A stretch of DNA of 64,000 bases from Palsa-504 sp963822765 (GTDB lineage Bacteria; Actinomycetota; Actinomycetes; Streptosporangiales; Streptosporangiaceae), in assembly GCA_963822765.1 (NCBI GenBank), contig CAWGJL010000050.1:244097-308096 (forward strand). The letters are read 5' to 3'. The notes under the pieces are model-generated. The model saw only the letters and a list, made by a program, of their open reading frames with translations, was not told where the DNA came from and made no database searches. The position numbers and the translations under genes are program-made. How positions within the stretch are numbered: position 1 is the first letter of the stretch; every line of letters begins with the position of its first letter. Of the stretch, positions 25,920 to 35,643 are shown one piece after another.

Positions 25920-26750
25920 ATGCCGAACGATGCCGACCGTGCCGGGACACCCGCAGGCGTGTTCGGCGCGGAACTGCGCTACTACCGGACCCGTGCAGGC
26001 CTGTCGCAGAAAGACCTGGCCTCCCAGGCGAACGTCTCACACGACGTGATCAGCAAGATCGAGACGGGGGAGCGGCCGCCCGCCGAGGACTTCCCGCCCC
26101 GCCTCGACGCCGTACCCGACCTGGACACCGGCGGCGCCCTGACCCGCCTGTGGGACCACCTGAAGAAAGGTCAGAAGCAGCGCCTGCACGGCTGGTTCCA
26201 GGAGTGGGCGGACATCGAAGCCCAGGCCACGGTCCTGCGCTGGTACGAGCCGCTCGTCGTCCCCGGCCTACTCCAGACCGAGGACTACGCCCGCGCGATC
26301 CTCAGCGCCCGCCCCGACGGCAACCTGGACGACCTCGACGAACAGGTAGCCGCGAGGCTGGCCCGGCAGGCAGTACTGGACCGCCCAGACGCACCCCAGC
26401 TCTGGTGCGTCCTGGACGAAGGCGTCCTGCACCGCGCCACCGGCGGCCCCAAGGTCATGCGCAGCCAGCTCTACCGCTTGGCGGAGGTGGCTGAGCACCC
26501 GAAGACCACCATCCAGGTTATCCGCGCCGTCGGCGCCCACGCGGGCCTGCTCGCCCGCTTCGTCATCGCAGACCTCGATGGCAGGCCACCCGTCATCTAC
26601 CTGGAGACGGCGGCCGAAGGTCACGTCACCGACAGCCCCTCCGTGGCCGCTCACGTCGCTCTCTCGTTCGATAGACTCCGCGCAGAGGCCGAGTCGCGGG
26701 CCGCGTCCCGTGACCTGATCAGGAAAGTGGCCGAGGAACAATGGACATGA
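25920..26750 (+). CDS. XRE family regulator with DUF5753
   Basis: 276 residues. An N-terminal HTH (LRYYRTRAGLSQKDLASQAN, then VSHDVISKIETGERPP) is followed by DUF5753 (VVPGLLQTEDYARAIL, QLWCVLDEGVLHR, TIQVIRAVGAHAGL). Such proteins work with DUF397 partners in development-linked regulation of actinomycetes. ATG 25920 has only a weak ribosome site. The stop overlaps the DUF397 start by ten bases. Confidence 0.88.
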   Translation: MPNDADRAGTPAGVFGAELRYYRTRAGLSQKDLASQANVSHDVISKIETGERPPAEDFPPRLDAVPDLDTGGALTRLWDHLKKGQKQRLHGWFQEWADIEAQATVLRWYEPLVVPGLLQTEDYARAILSARPDGNLDDLDEQVAARLARQAVLDRPDAPQLWCVLDEGVLHRATGGPKVMRSQLYRLAEVAEHPKTTIQVIRAVGAHAGLLARFVIADLDGRPPVIYLETAAEGHVTDSPSVAAHVALSFDRLRAEAESRAASRDLIRKVAEEQWT

Positions 26751-26929
26751 CCCCCGTCGCGTGGCGCAAAAGCAGCCACAGCGGCAGCAACGGCGGAACC
26801 TGTGTCGAGGTCGGCACCGCTGGCCCGGCCGTAGCGGTCCGCGACAGCAAGCACCCGGACGGCCCCCTGTTGGCCTTCACCGCCGACACCTGGCAGGCCT
26901 TCACCGCGCAGCTCAAGGCGAGCGCCTGA
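26741..26929 (+). CDS. DUF397 domain protein
   Basis: 62 residues: WRKSSHSGSNGGTCVEVG, VAVRDSKHPDGPLL, then TWQAFTAQLKASA. This is a complete DUF397 unit and is coupled to the XRE regulator by a ten-base overlap. The two are likely a regulator/antagonist pair. Relics of similar genes are seen at 3751-3822 and 5785-5829. Confidence 0.9.
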   Translation: MDMTPVAWRKSSHSGSNGGTCVEVGTAGPAVAVRDSKHPDGPLLAFTADTWQAFTAQLKASA

Positions 26930-26970
26930 GCCAGATCTCAGCCGGGAACGCCTTGTCCTACGATCTACTG

Positions 26971-27724
26971 GTGGCCAAATGGGATTCAGTTCAGCCCCAC
27001 CATGTCCGGCAGGCAGCAGCCGAGTATGACCGGCTGGGACAGGATGAGTTCCTGGCCGACCACGGCTTCGGGTCCGCTCGCGCGTATCTGCTGATCCTCG
27101 ACGACAAACGTTATGACTCCAAGGCCATTCTCGGCGTTGCCTACGGGTACGCGACCGGCCGCCCACTTGGCCCCCACGACTTCAGCGGCGGCGTACGCGG
27201 CGCAGCCGGAGTACTGCGCGCCCTCGGCTTCGAGATCGAAATACCCGCGACCGCGATCCGTCCAAATGAATGCCACCCTCGTCTCTACGATGGAGCGGTG
27301 AGTACGAGCCATCCCCCGGGGCAGGAGCGGGCCCGGCGTTTCCACAAGCACGTACTGGCCGACGTGGACCACCTGAAGTCCCGCGGCTATAACCCGACCC
27401 GCTTTCTCGCCATGATCGCGCAGGACGGAAGCGCGGTAACCGTAGCCAAGAAGCTGTTCTCTAGCCCCCGCCCTATCTCATATGGTTTCGAGCGGCTGGA
27501 ACATGGGAGAGCTGGGTCGAACCGTCGAATTTGTCGCCAACCTGCCCTGGTTCAGGGACCTGTTTACCGAAGATGAACTCGATGAGGCCAGGTCCCGGCT
27601 TATTGCGCTCGAGTTTCCCTTCGAGGAGCGGCTGGCGGCCCGCCGCGGCGCATCCGCCGGATTGGGTGGCCGGGCTATAACGGACGCTGCGTCTGACTCT
27701 GCCGTAGCACCCACCATTTTTTGA
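26971..27724 (+). pseudogene. ScoMcrA-like N-terminal head-domain protein, frameshifted
   Basis: From GTG 26971: HHVRQAAAEYDRLGQDEFLA, DHGFGSARAYLLILDDKRYD, SKAILGVAYGYATGRPLGPH and DFSGG. This is the head domain found at the N-terminus of ScoMcrA-type modification-dependent endonucleases. A second part follows (SRGYNPTRFLAMIAQDGSAV, then LFSSPRPISYGFERL). Near 27500 the frame changes and continues as WNMGELGRTVEFVANLPWF to 27724. No SRA or HNH domain is present, so it is not itself a nuclease. It is directly upstream of SMC-like copy 2. Confidence 0.6.
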
Positions 27725-27740
27725 CGCATTACGACTCGAT

Positions 27741-27773
27741 GCACCCGCCATGGGTCCAATGCCCGGCGGGTGC
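27741..27773 (+). terminator. Hairpin after the ScoMcrA-head gene
   Basis: GCACCCGCC (27741-27749) pairs exactly with GGCGGGTGC (27765-27773) around a 15-base loop. It lies 17 bases after the stop codon, consistent with an actinobacterial terminator lacking a long U tract. Confidence 0.55.
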
Positions 27774-27888
27774 AGGTACCCGAGAGAACCGGAAACTACC
27801 TCCACATAAGCTGTCAAATTCGAGTAAGGAATTCACCGGAAGTCCACCGTGCCGTGCAGCCGGACGAGATCCGTGATACGAAGAATGT

Positions 27889-30353
27889 GTGGACGATGTG
27901 CTTCTCGGGCTCGTCCTGCGACGCTTGGGGCAATTCCCTCTCCCGGAGCAGACAGCTGATCTCTTGCTGGCCGCTCTCGACGGCGACGAGAGCTTGTCGG
28001 CCCAGTTGGGCGGCCAAGCGCAGCCGCGCCCGAACGCCACGGATGTCACGACTGTACCGACGCCAGCAGGCGCCTACCTGCAATCGCTGACGGTCAGCGG
28101 ATTCCGCGGGATCGGCCCACCCGCGACCTTAACGGTGACGCCGCGCCCGGGGCTGACCCTGGTGGTCGGGCGCAACGGCAGCGGCAAGTCAAGCTTTGCC
28201 GAGGCACTCGAAGTGCTGCTCACCGGGAACCTGAGACGCTGGGAAAAGCTGCCGGCCGTCTGGAGACAGGGCTGGCGCAGCATGCACTACCCGGACCAGG
28301 CGCGGATCACGGCAGAGTTCGTCATCGAAGGCGCCGGCCCGGCCAAGGTGCAACGGATATGGCCGGCGGGCGCGGACTTCGCCGGGTCCTCGGTAATGGC
28401 GCAGGTCGCACGCGAGAAGCAGGCCGGCATCGAACGCCTTGGCTGGACCTCGGCCCTAACCGACTACCGCCCGTTCCTCTCCCACAGCGAGCTGGAAGCA
28501 TTCTTCGGCAGTCCCTCTGGCCTCTACGAACTCCTCGCCTCGGTCCTCGGCCTGGAAGACCTCACCACTGCGGCCGCCAGGCTGGCGCAAGCCCGCAAGG
28601 CACGCGACGCCGCGCTGGCCGAGGTCAAGAAGCGGCTGCCCAGCTTGCTGGCGCGGCTGGCAGCGGCCGACGACGAGCGCGCCGAGGCATGCCGCCGCGC
28701 GCTGGACGGGCGCACCTGGGACCTGGCCGCCGCGCGGTCGGCGGCGATCCACGCCCCGATGGCAGCCGAGGGAGGCGAGCTCGACCGGCTTCGCCGCCTG
28801 GCTCAGCTCGCCGCCCCGGCCGAAGCTGATGTCCAGGAGGTCGCGGTGGCGCTCGGCGGCGCCGCGGCCGGACTCGATGCCGTCGCTGGCTCGCCCGCTG
28901 GCCAGGCGAGAGCGCTGGCCGGACTGCTGACCGCCGCGCTGCAGCACCATGATGTGCACGGCGACGGCGACTGCCCGGTATGCGGGCGGCCCGGTGCCCT
29001 GACCATGCAATGGCGGCAGGCCACCCAAGAGGCGGTTGACCAGCTCCACCAGGAGGCGAAGGCAGCAGAATCCGCCGAACGGGCCGCGGCTGACGCCAGG
29101 CAACGGGCGGCCGCCCTGCTGCAGCCCGTACCGGCGGTGCTCCTGGCCGAGCCACTCCCTCCAGGCGTCGAGACAGGTCCGGCCCAGGCGGCCTGGCAAC
29201 GATGGGCGGCCCCGCCAGACGCGGGGGCGGTCCCGGCCCGGCCGGGCTGCGTGCCCTGGCCGATCACCTGAGCCAGAAGATAACGCCGTTCACGGCTGCC
29301 GCCCGTGCCCTTTCTGACCTGGCCGCCGCCGAGGTCGCCCGGCGGGAGGACAGGTGGGCCCCGGTCGCCACCGAGGTAGCGTCCTGGTGCGCCGACGCGG
29401 CCTCGGCGCGTGACGGCTCGGCCCCGGTACCCATGATCAAGGCAGCCGAGACGTGGCTGAAGGCCGCCACCGACGACATCCGCAACGAGCGTCTCGCCCC
29501 GCTCGCCGAACAGGCCCGGACCATCTGGCAGATGCTCCGCCAGGAGAGCAACGTGGACCTGGGCGCGATCCGGCTGTCCGGCTCGGCCACCCAGCGGCAC
29601 GTCGAGCTCGACGTGAGCGTCGACGGCACCCCCGGCTCCGCGCTGGGCGTCATGAGCCAGGGAGAGGTCAACGCGCTGGCCCTGAGCGTCTTCCTGCCCC
29701 GCGTGACCCTGCCCGCCAGCCCGTTCCGTTTCCTGGTCATCGACAACCCGGTCCAGGCCATGGACCCGGCCAAGGTCGACGGCCTGGCCCGCGTCCTGGA
29801 AAGCACCGCGTCCGGCCGGCAGGTGATCGTCTTCACCCACGACAACCGCCTAGCGCAGGCCGTCCGCCAGCTGAGCATCCCGGCCGCCATCCTGGAAGTG
29901 ACCCGCCGGCCCGGCTCCGCCGTCCAGGTGCGGGCCTCCCTGGACCCGGTCGATCAGGTCCTGCGGGACGCCGGAGCGCTGGCCGCCGATGGTTCGGTGC
30001 CGTCCGAGGTGGCCGCCCGCGTGGTTCCGGTACTGTGCCGCACCGCCGTGGAGGCCGCCTTCACCGAGGCGATCTGGCGTCAGCAGCTACGCGTCGGCCG
30101 CCGCCACGACGAGATCGAGGACAATCTGGAGGCCGCCCGCGTCCGCCTGAACCCCCTTGCCGCTCTGGCCCTGACCGGCGACGCGAGCAAAGGCGGCGAC
30201 GTACTGCCGCGGCTCAATGCCTGGGGTCATCGCTACGCGGATACCTACCGGACCCTGAACAAGGGCGTCCACATCACGCATGACGGCGACCTTCGCTTGC
30301 TCATCGCCGACGCCAGAGGCCTCGTCACCAAGATCCGTGCCGCGTTGTCATGA
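27889..30353 (+). pseudogene. SMC/Rad50-like ATPase, cassette copy 2, frameshifted
   Basis: Starts GTG 27889 with the same N-terminus as copy 1. Walker A GRNGSGKSS and the single CPVC are conserved. A one-base deletion near 29225-29240 moves the frame, about 65 bases further into the gene than the copy 1 break. The second frame has MSQGEVNALALSVF and FRFLVIDNPVQAMDP. Restoring the base gives 821 residues. The second Walker B acid is Asn here and Asp in copy 1, which should weaken hydrolysis. The frames can be read as 27889-29271 and 29202-30353. The upstream ~60 bases are also related to copy 1, so the duplication includes the leader. Confidence 0.75.
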
Positions 30354-30736
30354 CGCCGCACGAGTTGCTCGACGTCGCCAGGGACCTCATGCGGCGGCCC
30401 GACGCCCCTTTCGACGGGATCTGGCCGCGCGCCGCCGCGCTGCTCGCCAGGCAGGCGCTCGAAGCGGCGATGGCAGAACTGTGGGCCGCCAACCGCCAGA
30501 CCGTCGGCCTGTCCGCATCCACCATGCGGTCGCAGGAGCTGTGCCTGACGGCCTACCTTGACCTCGGCACGGCCAGCCGGGCCGCATACCTCCTAGCTGC
30601 GCTCAGCCACGCCTGCCACTACCACCCCTACGAACTGGCTCCCACCGCGGCCGAACTCACCGGCTGGCTTGACCAGGCCACCCAGATCGTGACCCACATG
30701 CAGGCAGCGACCGCGGCGTCTGCCACCCAGACATGA
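30350..30736 (+). CDS. Small helical HEPN-like protein, cassette copy 2
   Basis: 128 residues, overlapping the ATPase stop by ATGA, like its counterpart at 22416. Shares LARQALEAAMAELWAANR, SQELCLTAYLDLG and CHYHPYELAPTAAELTGW. Most differences are conservative, suggesting the protein is still under selection even though the ATPase frame is broken. Confidence 0.7.
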   Translation: MTPHELLDVARDLMRRPDAPFDGIWPRAAALLARQALEAAMAELWAANRQTVGLSASTMRSQELCLTAYLDLGTASRAAYLLAALSHACHYHPYELAPTAAELTGWLDQATQIVTHMQAATAASATQT

Positions 30737-31204
30737 CCGACTGGATGGCTCGTGACGCGGCAATCCCCTGGAAGTGTGGACACTTTCCGGGGATTGCCGG
30801 ACCGCCCAGATTGTGATGCTGACGCAGGAAGCAGGCATAGCGTCCGTCGGCGATGCATGCCCGACTCAACACCGAGAGCTTCAGAGCTCGCCGGGGGCGT
30901 GTTGCGATCCACATTGACCGCTGTTAGCCGTAGCGTGTGAGCTATGGAGGGCCGAGCGGGACGAACGCATTGGATGTGCCCGGAAGCTCCAACCGTTGCC
31001 GGTGACCCACGCATCAGCTGTGTGCATCGACAGCGGCTCCCGAGGATAAGCTCCGCCAACGTGAGCTAACTAACCGGATTACCAGTATGCAGCTTGTAGT
31101 CGCGCGTATCGATAACTGCGACGAAATGCCGAGCGCCGTACCTTGAGGAGCTCAACCAGCGGGCAGTCTAGATTTCCACGTCTATGTCATGGGACGGAAA
31201 GCGC
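30737..31204. other. Intergenic region before the ssp locus
   Basis: About 470 bases with no supported gene. Apart from the hairpin at 30759, it probably holds the promoter of the phosphorothioation operon; no clear -35/-10 pair could be fixed. GC content is lower than upstream, as in the following operon. Confidence 0.45.
30759..30798 (+). terminator. Strong hairpin after cassette copy 2
   Basis: GGCAATCCCC (30759-30768) pairs with GGGGATTGCC (30789-30798); the stem extends inward through GGAAGTG/CACTTTCC around a four-base loop. It lies about 20 bases after the stop and probably terminates the cassette transcript. Confidence 0.65.
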
Positions 31205-32366
31205 ATGAGGGACATTTACCTCGACAACAACGCCACTACTGCGCTTGATGAGCGCGTTCTCAACGCAATGCTCCCCGTACTACGCCACGTTGGGAATCCT
31301 TCGAGCGCTCACCCGGCAGGACAAGCGGCCCGCGGTTGGGTGGAGGATGCCCGTCGACAAGTAGCCGCGCTGCTTGACGCAAGTCCGCGCGAGATTGTAT
31401 TCACGAGCGGTTCCACCGAAGCGAACAACCTTGCTCTGCAGGGTCTTGTCCGCGGCGCTGACTCGGGGCGACGACGCATCGTCAGCGTGACCACAGAGCA
31501 TCCAGCGATTCTGGAGACGCTCCGGGCGCTTGTGGCCCATGATTTCGACGTGGTCTTGGTCCCGGTGGATTGTTTGGGCATTGTTGACCTTCAGCGGCTG
31601 GAGGATGCCGTTAACGATGACACTCTGCTGGTCACAGTGATGGCTGCCAACAACGAGACAGGTGTGCTTGCCCCTTTGCCGCAGATCACAGAGATCGCGC
31701 ATGCCAGAGGGGCCATTTTTCATACGGACGCTACTCAACTTCTTGCATGGGGTGGGATCGATGTTGACGCTCTCGGGGTGGATCTGCTATCGCTTTCCGG
31801 TCACAAGATGCACGGACCCCAGGGAGTCGGCGCTCTGTACGTGAGGCGGGAATGTCAGCCGGCGGCTTATGCCAGTTCAGCATGGCGGCGGCCACGAGCG
31901 GGGCATGCGCAGTGGAACGTTGAATACGGCCGGAATCGTTGGCCTAGGTGCCGCGGCAGAGATTGCCGCGAGTGAGGGTTCGGTAGCGGCCCAGAGAGTG
32001 CGGGCGTTGCGTGACCGGCTGCACTATGAGCTGAAGGAATCTGCCGCACCGGTGATTCTCAACGGTCATCCGGTGGACCGGTTGCCCGGCACGCTCAACC
32101 TGTCATTTCCCGGGGCAGACGCGGACGCAGTTATAGCAGGTGCTCCAACAGTAGCGGTAGCGACGGGCAGCGCCTGCAGCACGGGACATCCTGGACCTTC
32201 GCACGTTCTCACGGCCATGAGGGTGGATGAGGAGCAGGCGGTATGTTCGCTTCGGTTCGGGCTGAGCCGGTTCACAACAACGGAGGAGGTCACCGCGGCA
32301 GTGTCGTTGGTGGCTGCTAGCGTGGCGCGGGTCCGGCACAGACAAGGGGAGGTGGCATCAGCGTGA
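31205..32366 (+). pseudogene. sspA: Cysteine desulfurase (SspA/DndA-like), one frameshift
   Basis: ATG 31205 after GGACGGAAAG. The first frame has IYLDNNATTALDERV, FTSGSTEANNLAL, the PLP lysine in SLSGHKMHGPQGVGALY. Around 31845-31868 the frame moves by +1 and resumes at MPVQHGGGHERGMRSGTLN, then the catalytic Cys loop ATGSACSTGHPGPSHV. Removing one base gives 386 residues, a normal length. The enzyme takes sulfur from cysteine for DNA phosphorothioation. It overlaps the DUF4007 gene by GTGA. Confidence 0.8.
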
Positions 32367-33325
32367 GCGGGACTCTTCTGGCGAATGCCGCCTTGGCAAC
32401 TTTCGCACGTCACGAGACGTTCCATCCGCGTTTCGGGTGGCTGCGGAAGGCGGTCAGTGAATCGGCAAAGGCGGGCGACGTCTTCACTGATGCTGAGGCA
32501 ACAGTCAAGCTTGGCGTCGGCAAGAACATGGTGAACGCTATCCGCTACTGGGGGTTCGCATTCAAGATCCTCGAGCAGAAGCCCAACCCGCAGCGTCCTC
32601 GGCTGCCGTTGACGGTCCCCAGTGCTTTCGGTTTGCAGCTGCTTGGTGACGATGGCTGGGACCCCTTCCTGGAGGACCCTGCCAGCCTGTGGCTGCTGCA
32701 CTGGAAGCTGCTCAGCCCCAAGTGTCACGCGCCGGTGTGGTGGGTTGCGTTCAATGACTTCACCGCTATCCAGTTCACCGAGTCCCAGCTCACGACGCAT
32801 GTCCTCGAACTGGCCGCGGCAGCGGGCTGGCCAGCGGTGGTAGAGGCGTCGGTGAAGAAGGACGTCGACTGCCTTATCCGCACCTACACCGTCGGTCGGT
32901 ACGGGCGGCACGGCCTCGACGACATCCTGGACTGTCCGTTCCGGGAACTCGGTCTCATGGAAACTGCCGTCGGAGAGGAGGGCCGCAGCTGGCGGTTCGT
33001 TGTAGGAGAAAAGCCCGGCCTGCCCGATGAGGTCATCGCTTATGGAGCTCTAGATTTTGCTGCGCTCTCTGGACGTCGGGCCAAATCCATCAGTATCGCT
33101 CGGCTCGCCCACGACCCAGGCAGCCCTGGAGCGGCTTTCCGCCTGAACGAGACGGCTTTGTTCGACGCCCTATCCCGCATAGCTGCTTCCAGGGAAGCCC
33201 TCAGGGTCGCGGAGCCGGCTGGACTGCGTCAGCTTCTATTTGATGACGACCCCGCCACGGTGGCGGAGCAGATAATCGCCACCTACTACGCGCGGTGGGA
33301 TGCTCACGAGGCGATCGGAGCATAA
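32363..33325 (+). CDS. sspB: DUF4007 protein (SspB-like)
   Basis: 320 residues. RHETFHPRFGWLRKAVSESA, LGVGKNMVNAIRYWGFAFKI and PASLWLLHWKLLSP are hallmark DUF4007 segments. In SspABCD systems the DUF4007 protein (SspB) nicks DNA during single-strand phosphorothioation; that assignment is from family knowledge. GTG at 32363 overlaps the desulfurase stop, and the stop overlaps the next start by one base (TAATG), so the genes are tightly coupled. Confidence 0.8.
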   Translation: MSGTLLANAALATFARHETFHPRFGWLRKAVSESAKAGDVFTDAEATVKLGVGKNMVNAIRYWGFAFKILEQKPNPQRPRLPLTVPSAFGLQLLGDDGWDPFLEDPASLWLLHWKLLSPKCHAPVWWVAFNDFTAIQFTESQLTTHVLELAAAAGWPAVVEASVKKDVDCLIRTYTVGRYGRHGLDDILDCPFRELGLMETAVGEEGRSWRFVVGEKPGLPDEVIAYGALDFAALSGRRAKSISIARLAHDPGSPGAAFRLNETALFDALSRIAASREALRVAEPAGLRQLLFDDDPATVAEQIIATYYARWDAHEAIGA

Positions 33326-35643
33326 TGACCGATTCCCAGCGGCTCAGCACTTACGTTAAGGTACGCCGCCACCACCTGCGCTCGGCCCATCTCGAACACC
33401 ACGAAGGCCAGATCGTTGAAGCCTACGTCCCTACGGGGCGTGCCCTTGAGGTCCTGCATCGTGTCGGCCGGGCCATGACAAGCAGCGACGCTGGGCGTGC
33501 GTGGTCGCTTACTGGTCCCTATGGGGCGGGCAAATCGAGCTTTGCGCTTTACACCCATGCTCTGCTGGGCCCCGACGGTGACAGGGCGCGTGCTAGCGCT
33601 GAGATTGCGCTTGGAGCTGTAGAACCAGAGCTGCTGACCCTGATAGAGGCTGGTCGCAAGGCTTTCGGCGCGACTCGCCGCGGCTTCATCCGTGCGGCAG
33701 CGACCGCTCAGCGCGAATCCATTAGCGAGACGATCGCTCGGGCCTTCAACGCCGGCGCGTACGGCTACTGGCACTCACGCATGCCTAACGGTGTAATTAG
33801 TGCCTTGGGAAATGCTGCGCGGGACCGCACGCCGCGGGCACTGAGCCTTGCGCTTGAGGCGCTGTGCGAACACGCGCCGGTTCTCATCGAGATCGATGAG
33901 TTCGGCAAAAACCTCGAGCATTTCGCGGAAAACACCGCTGAGGACGACCTCTTCGCACTCCAAGAACTAGCCGAGCGCTGCACCGGAAACCACGGGTTGC
34001 CGGCTCTGCTCATCACTCTGCAGCATATGTCCTTCGATGATTATGTCCGAGGCGCCAGTGCCCTGCAGCGCCGGGAGTGGGGAAAGGTCCAGGGCCGGTT
34101 CGAAGACGTCTCGTTCATTGAAAGCGCCGAACAGTCCCTGCGGCTTGTCGCGGGCGCCTTTGAGCATGTTCCTAACTCTTTCTTCGAGGCGGACCTGCAG
34201 TCTTGGGCCTCGGCTCAGACCAAAGCCTGCGAGCGTCTAGGACTCGCGCGTTTCCTTCCAGGCGGGCAATCCACACTCGCTAACTGCTACCCACTGCACC
34301 CAATAACACTGCTTAGCTTGCCCGATATGTGCGCGCGATTCGGCCAGCACGGGCGTACCCTCTTCAGCTTCCTGACCAGCCGTGAACCCCACTCCGCGGC
34401 TGAGTTCCTGGAAACCGGAACTCTCAGCGATCCCTTGTCCACAGTGGGGCTTGACCGGCTCTACGACTTCTTCGTCACCACGTCTCCAAGCTCCGGCAGC
34501 CATCACGCTGCCCGGCTCGCTGAGATTGATACCACCATCCGTGAGGTGACAGGCCTGACGGATGAGCAACGTAACGTCCTCAAGGCCGTCGGTATTCTCA
34601 ACCTACTGTCCCAAGGGGGCCCCCTTCGTGCCTCCGTCCCTGTCGTCCGGTACGCCCTGTCGGCCGGTGTACCTATGACCGACGAGACAGTCCGCGATGT
34701 CATCGCTGAACTTGAGCGGCGCGGTGTTCTCACCTACCGGCGATTCGCTGATGAGTACAGACTGTGGCAGGGGAGCGACCTAGATCTCACGACTCTAGTC
34801 GAGCAGGCGCGTGAGGAACTGTCCTCCGCCTCGCCAGCAGAACTACTGGCAGGTCAGCACCACATGCCTCCCGCAATCGCCGCCAGACATAGCCAGCGAG
34901 TCGGCATGCTGCGGTACTTCGGCACTGTGCTTGCCGATGCAAGTACCAAAAGCATCACGGGACCGGGCGTCGAAGATGCTGCCGATGGGTTGCTCGTGTA
35001 CTTCCTCGGACCATCCGAAGAGGCCATTTATCTGGAGATTTTCGCAAGCGGCAAACCCGTCGTGATCGCTACCACTCGCGAATACGCCAGGATTGTTGAA
35101 GCCATTTACGAGCTTGCGGCTGTACTGCGTACCCTCGACCGGCCCGACGTCCAGGCCGACCGCGTGGCCAAGCGGGAACTCCAGGACCGTGCCTCGGATG
35201 CGCGGCGGCGCCTTCTCGAGCGGCTGTCAGCGCATTTTCATCCGGCTGCATCCGGCGTGCAGTTCCGGTTGGCGGAAACCGATAACACTATGCCAGTAGG
35301 GCGTGGTTTGTCGAGCTTGCTCTCCGACGTATGCGATGTTGTGTACAGCGCTAGTCCCGAGATCTCTAATGAGATGCTGGGCCGCCGAGAGCTGACTTCC
35401 CAGGCTGCCAAAGCTCGCCGTGAGCTGCTCACTGCAATGGTCGAGCATCATGACGAAGAGTGGCTCGGCATGGAGGGATTCGGCCCGGAGAAGGCAATGT
35501 ATGCGGCGCTCCTGCGGCATCCCCGGATCCACCGAGATAACGGTGATGGAACGTTCGGCTATCATCAGCCGGGCCGCGGCAGTATGAACACTGCCTGGGG
35601 CGCTATGACACTGATGATCGACCGGGCCACGGCGACCAAGTGA
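33325..35643 (+). CDS. sspC: Large ATPase, N-terminal part (SspC-like)
   Basis: 772 residues from ATG 33325. Begins with STYVKVRRHHLRSAHLEHHE and a Walker A loop LTGPYGAGKSSFALY; Walker B is APVLIEIDEFGKNLEHF. It belongs with the large P-loop proteins of phosphorothioation loci. The frame ends at ATATK, and the following gene starts with an overlapping GTGA and continues what looks like the same long protein. It may be a naturally split ATPase or one gene broken by a single-base change. Confidence 0.72.
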   Translation: MTDSQRLSTYVKVRRHHLRSAHLEHHEGQIVEAYVPTGRALEVLHRVGRAMTSSDAGRAWSLTGPYGAGKSSFALYTHALLGPDGDRARASAEIALGAVEPELLTLIEAGRKAFGATRRGFIRAAATAQRESISETIARAFNAGAYGYWHSRMPNGVISALGNAARDRTPRALSLALEALCEHAPVLIEIDEFGKNLEHFAENTAEDDLFALQELAERCTGNHGLPALLITLQHMSFDDYVRGASALQRREWGKVQGRFEDVSFIESAEQSLRLVAGAFEHVPNSFFEADLQSWASAQTKACERLGLARFLPGGQSTLANCYPLHPITLLSLPDMCARFGQHGRTLFSFLTSREPHSAAEFLETGTLSDPLSTVGLDRLYDFFVTTSPSSGSHHAARLAEIDTTIREVTGLTDEQRNVLKAVGILNLLSQGGPLRASVPVVRYALSAGVPMTDETVRDVIAELERRGVLTYRRFADEYRLWQGSDLDLTTLVEQAREELSSASPAELLAGQHHMPPAIAARHSQRVGMLRYFGTVLADASTKSITGPGVEDAADGLLVYFLGPSEEAIYLEIFASGKPVVIATTREYARIVEAIYELAAVLRTLDRPDVQADRVAKRELQDRASDARRRLLERLSAHFHPAASGVQFRLAETDNTMPVGRGLSSLLSDVCDVVYSASPEISNEMLGRRELTSQAAKARRELLTAMVEHHDEEWLGMEGFGPEKAMYAALLRHPRIHRDNGDGTFGYHQPGRGSMNTAWGAMTLMIDRATATK

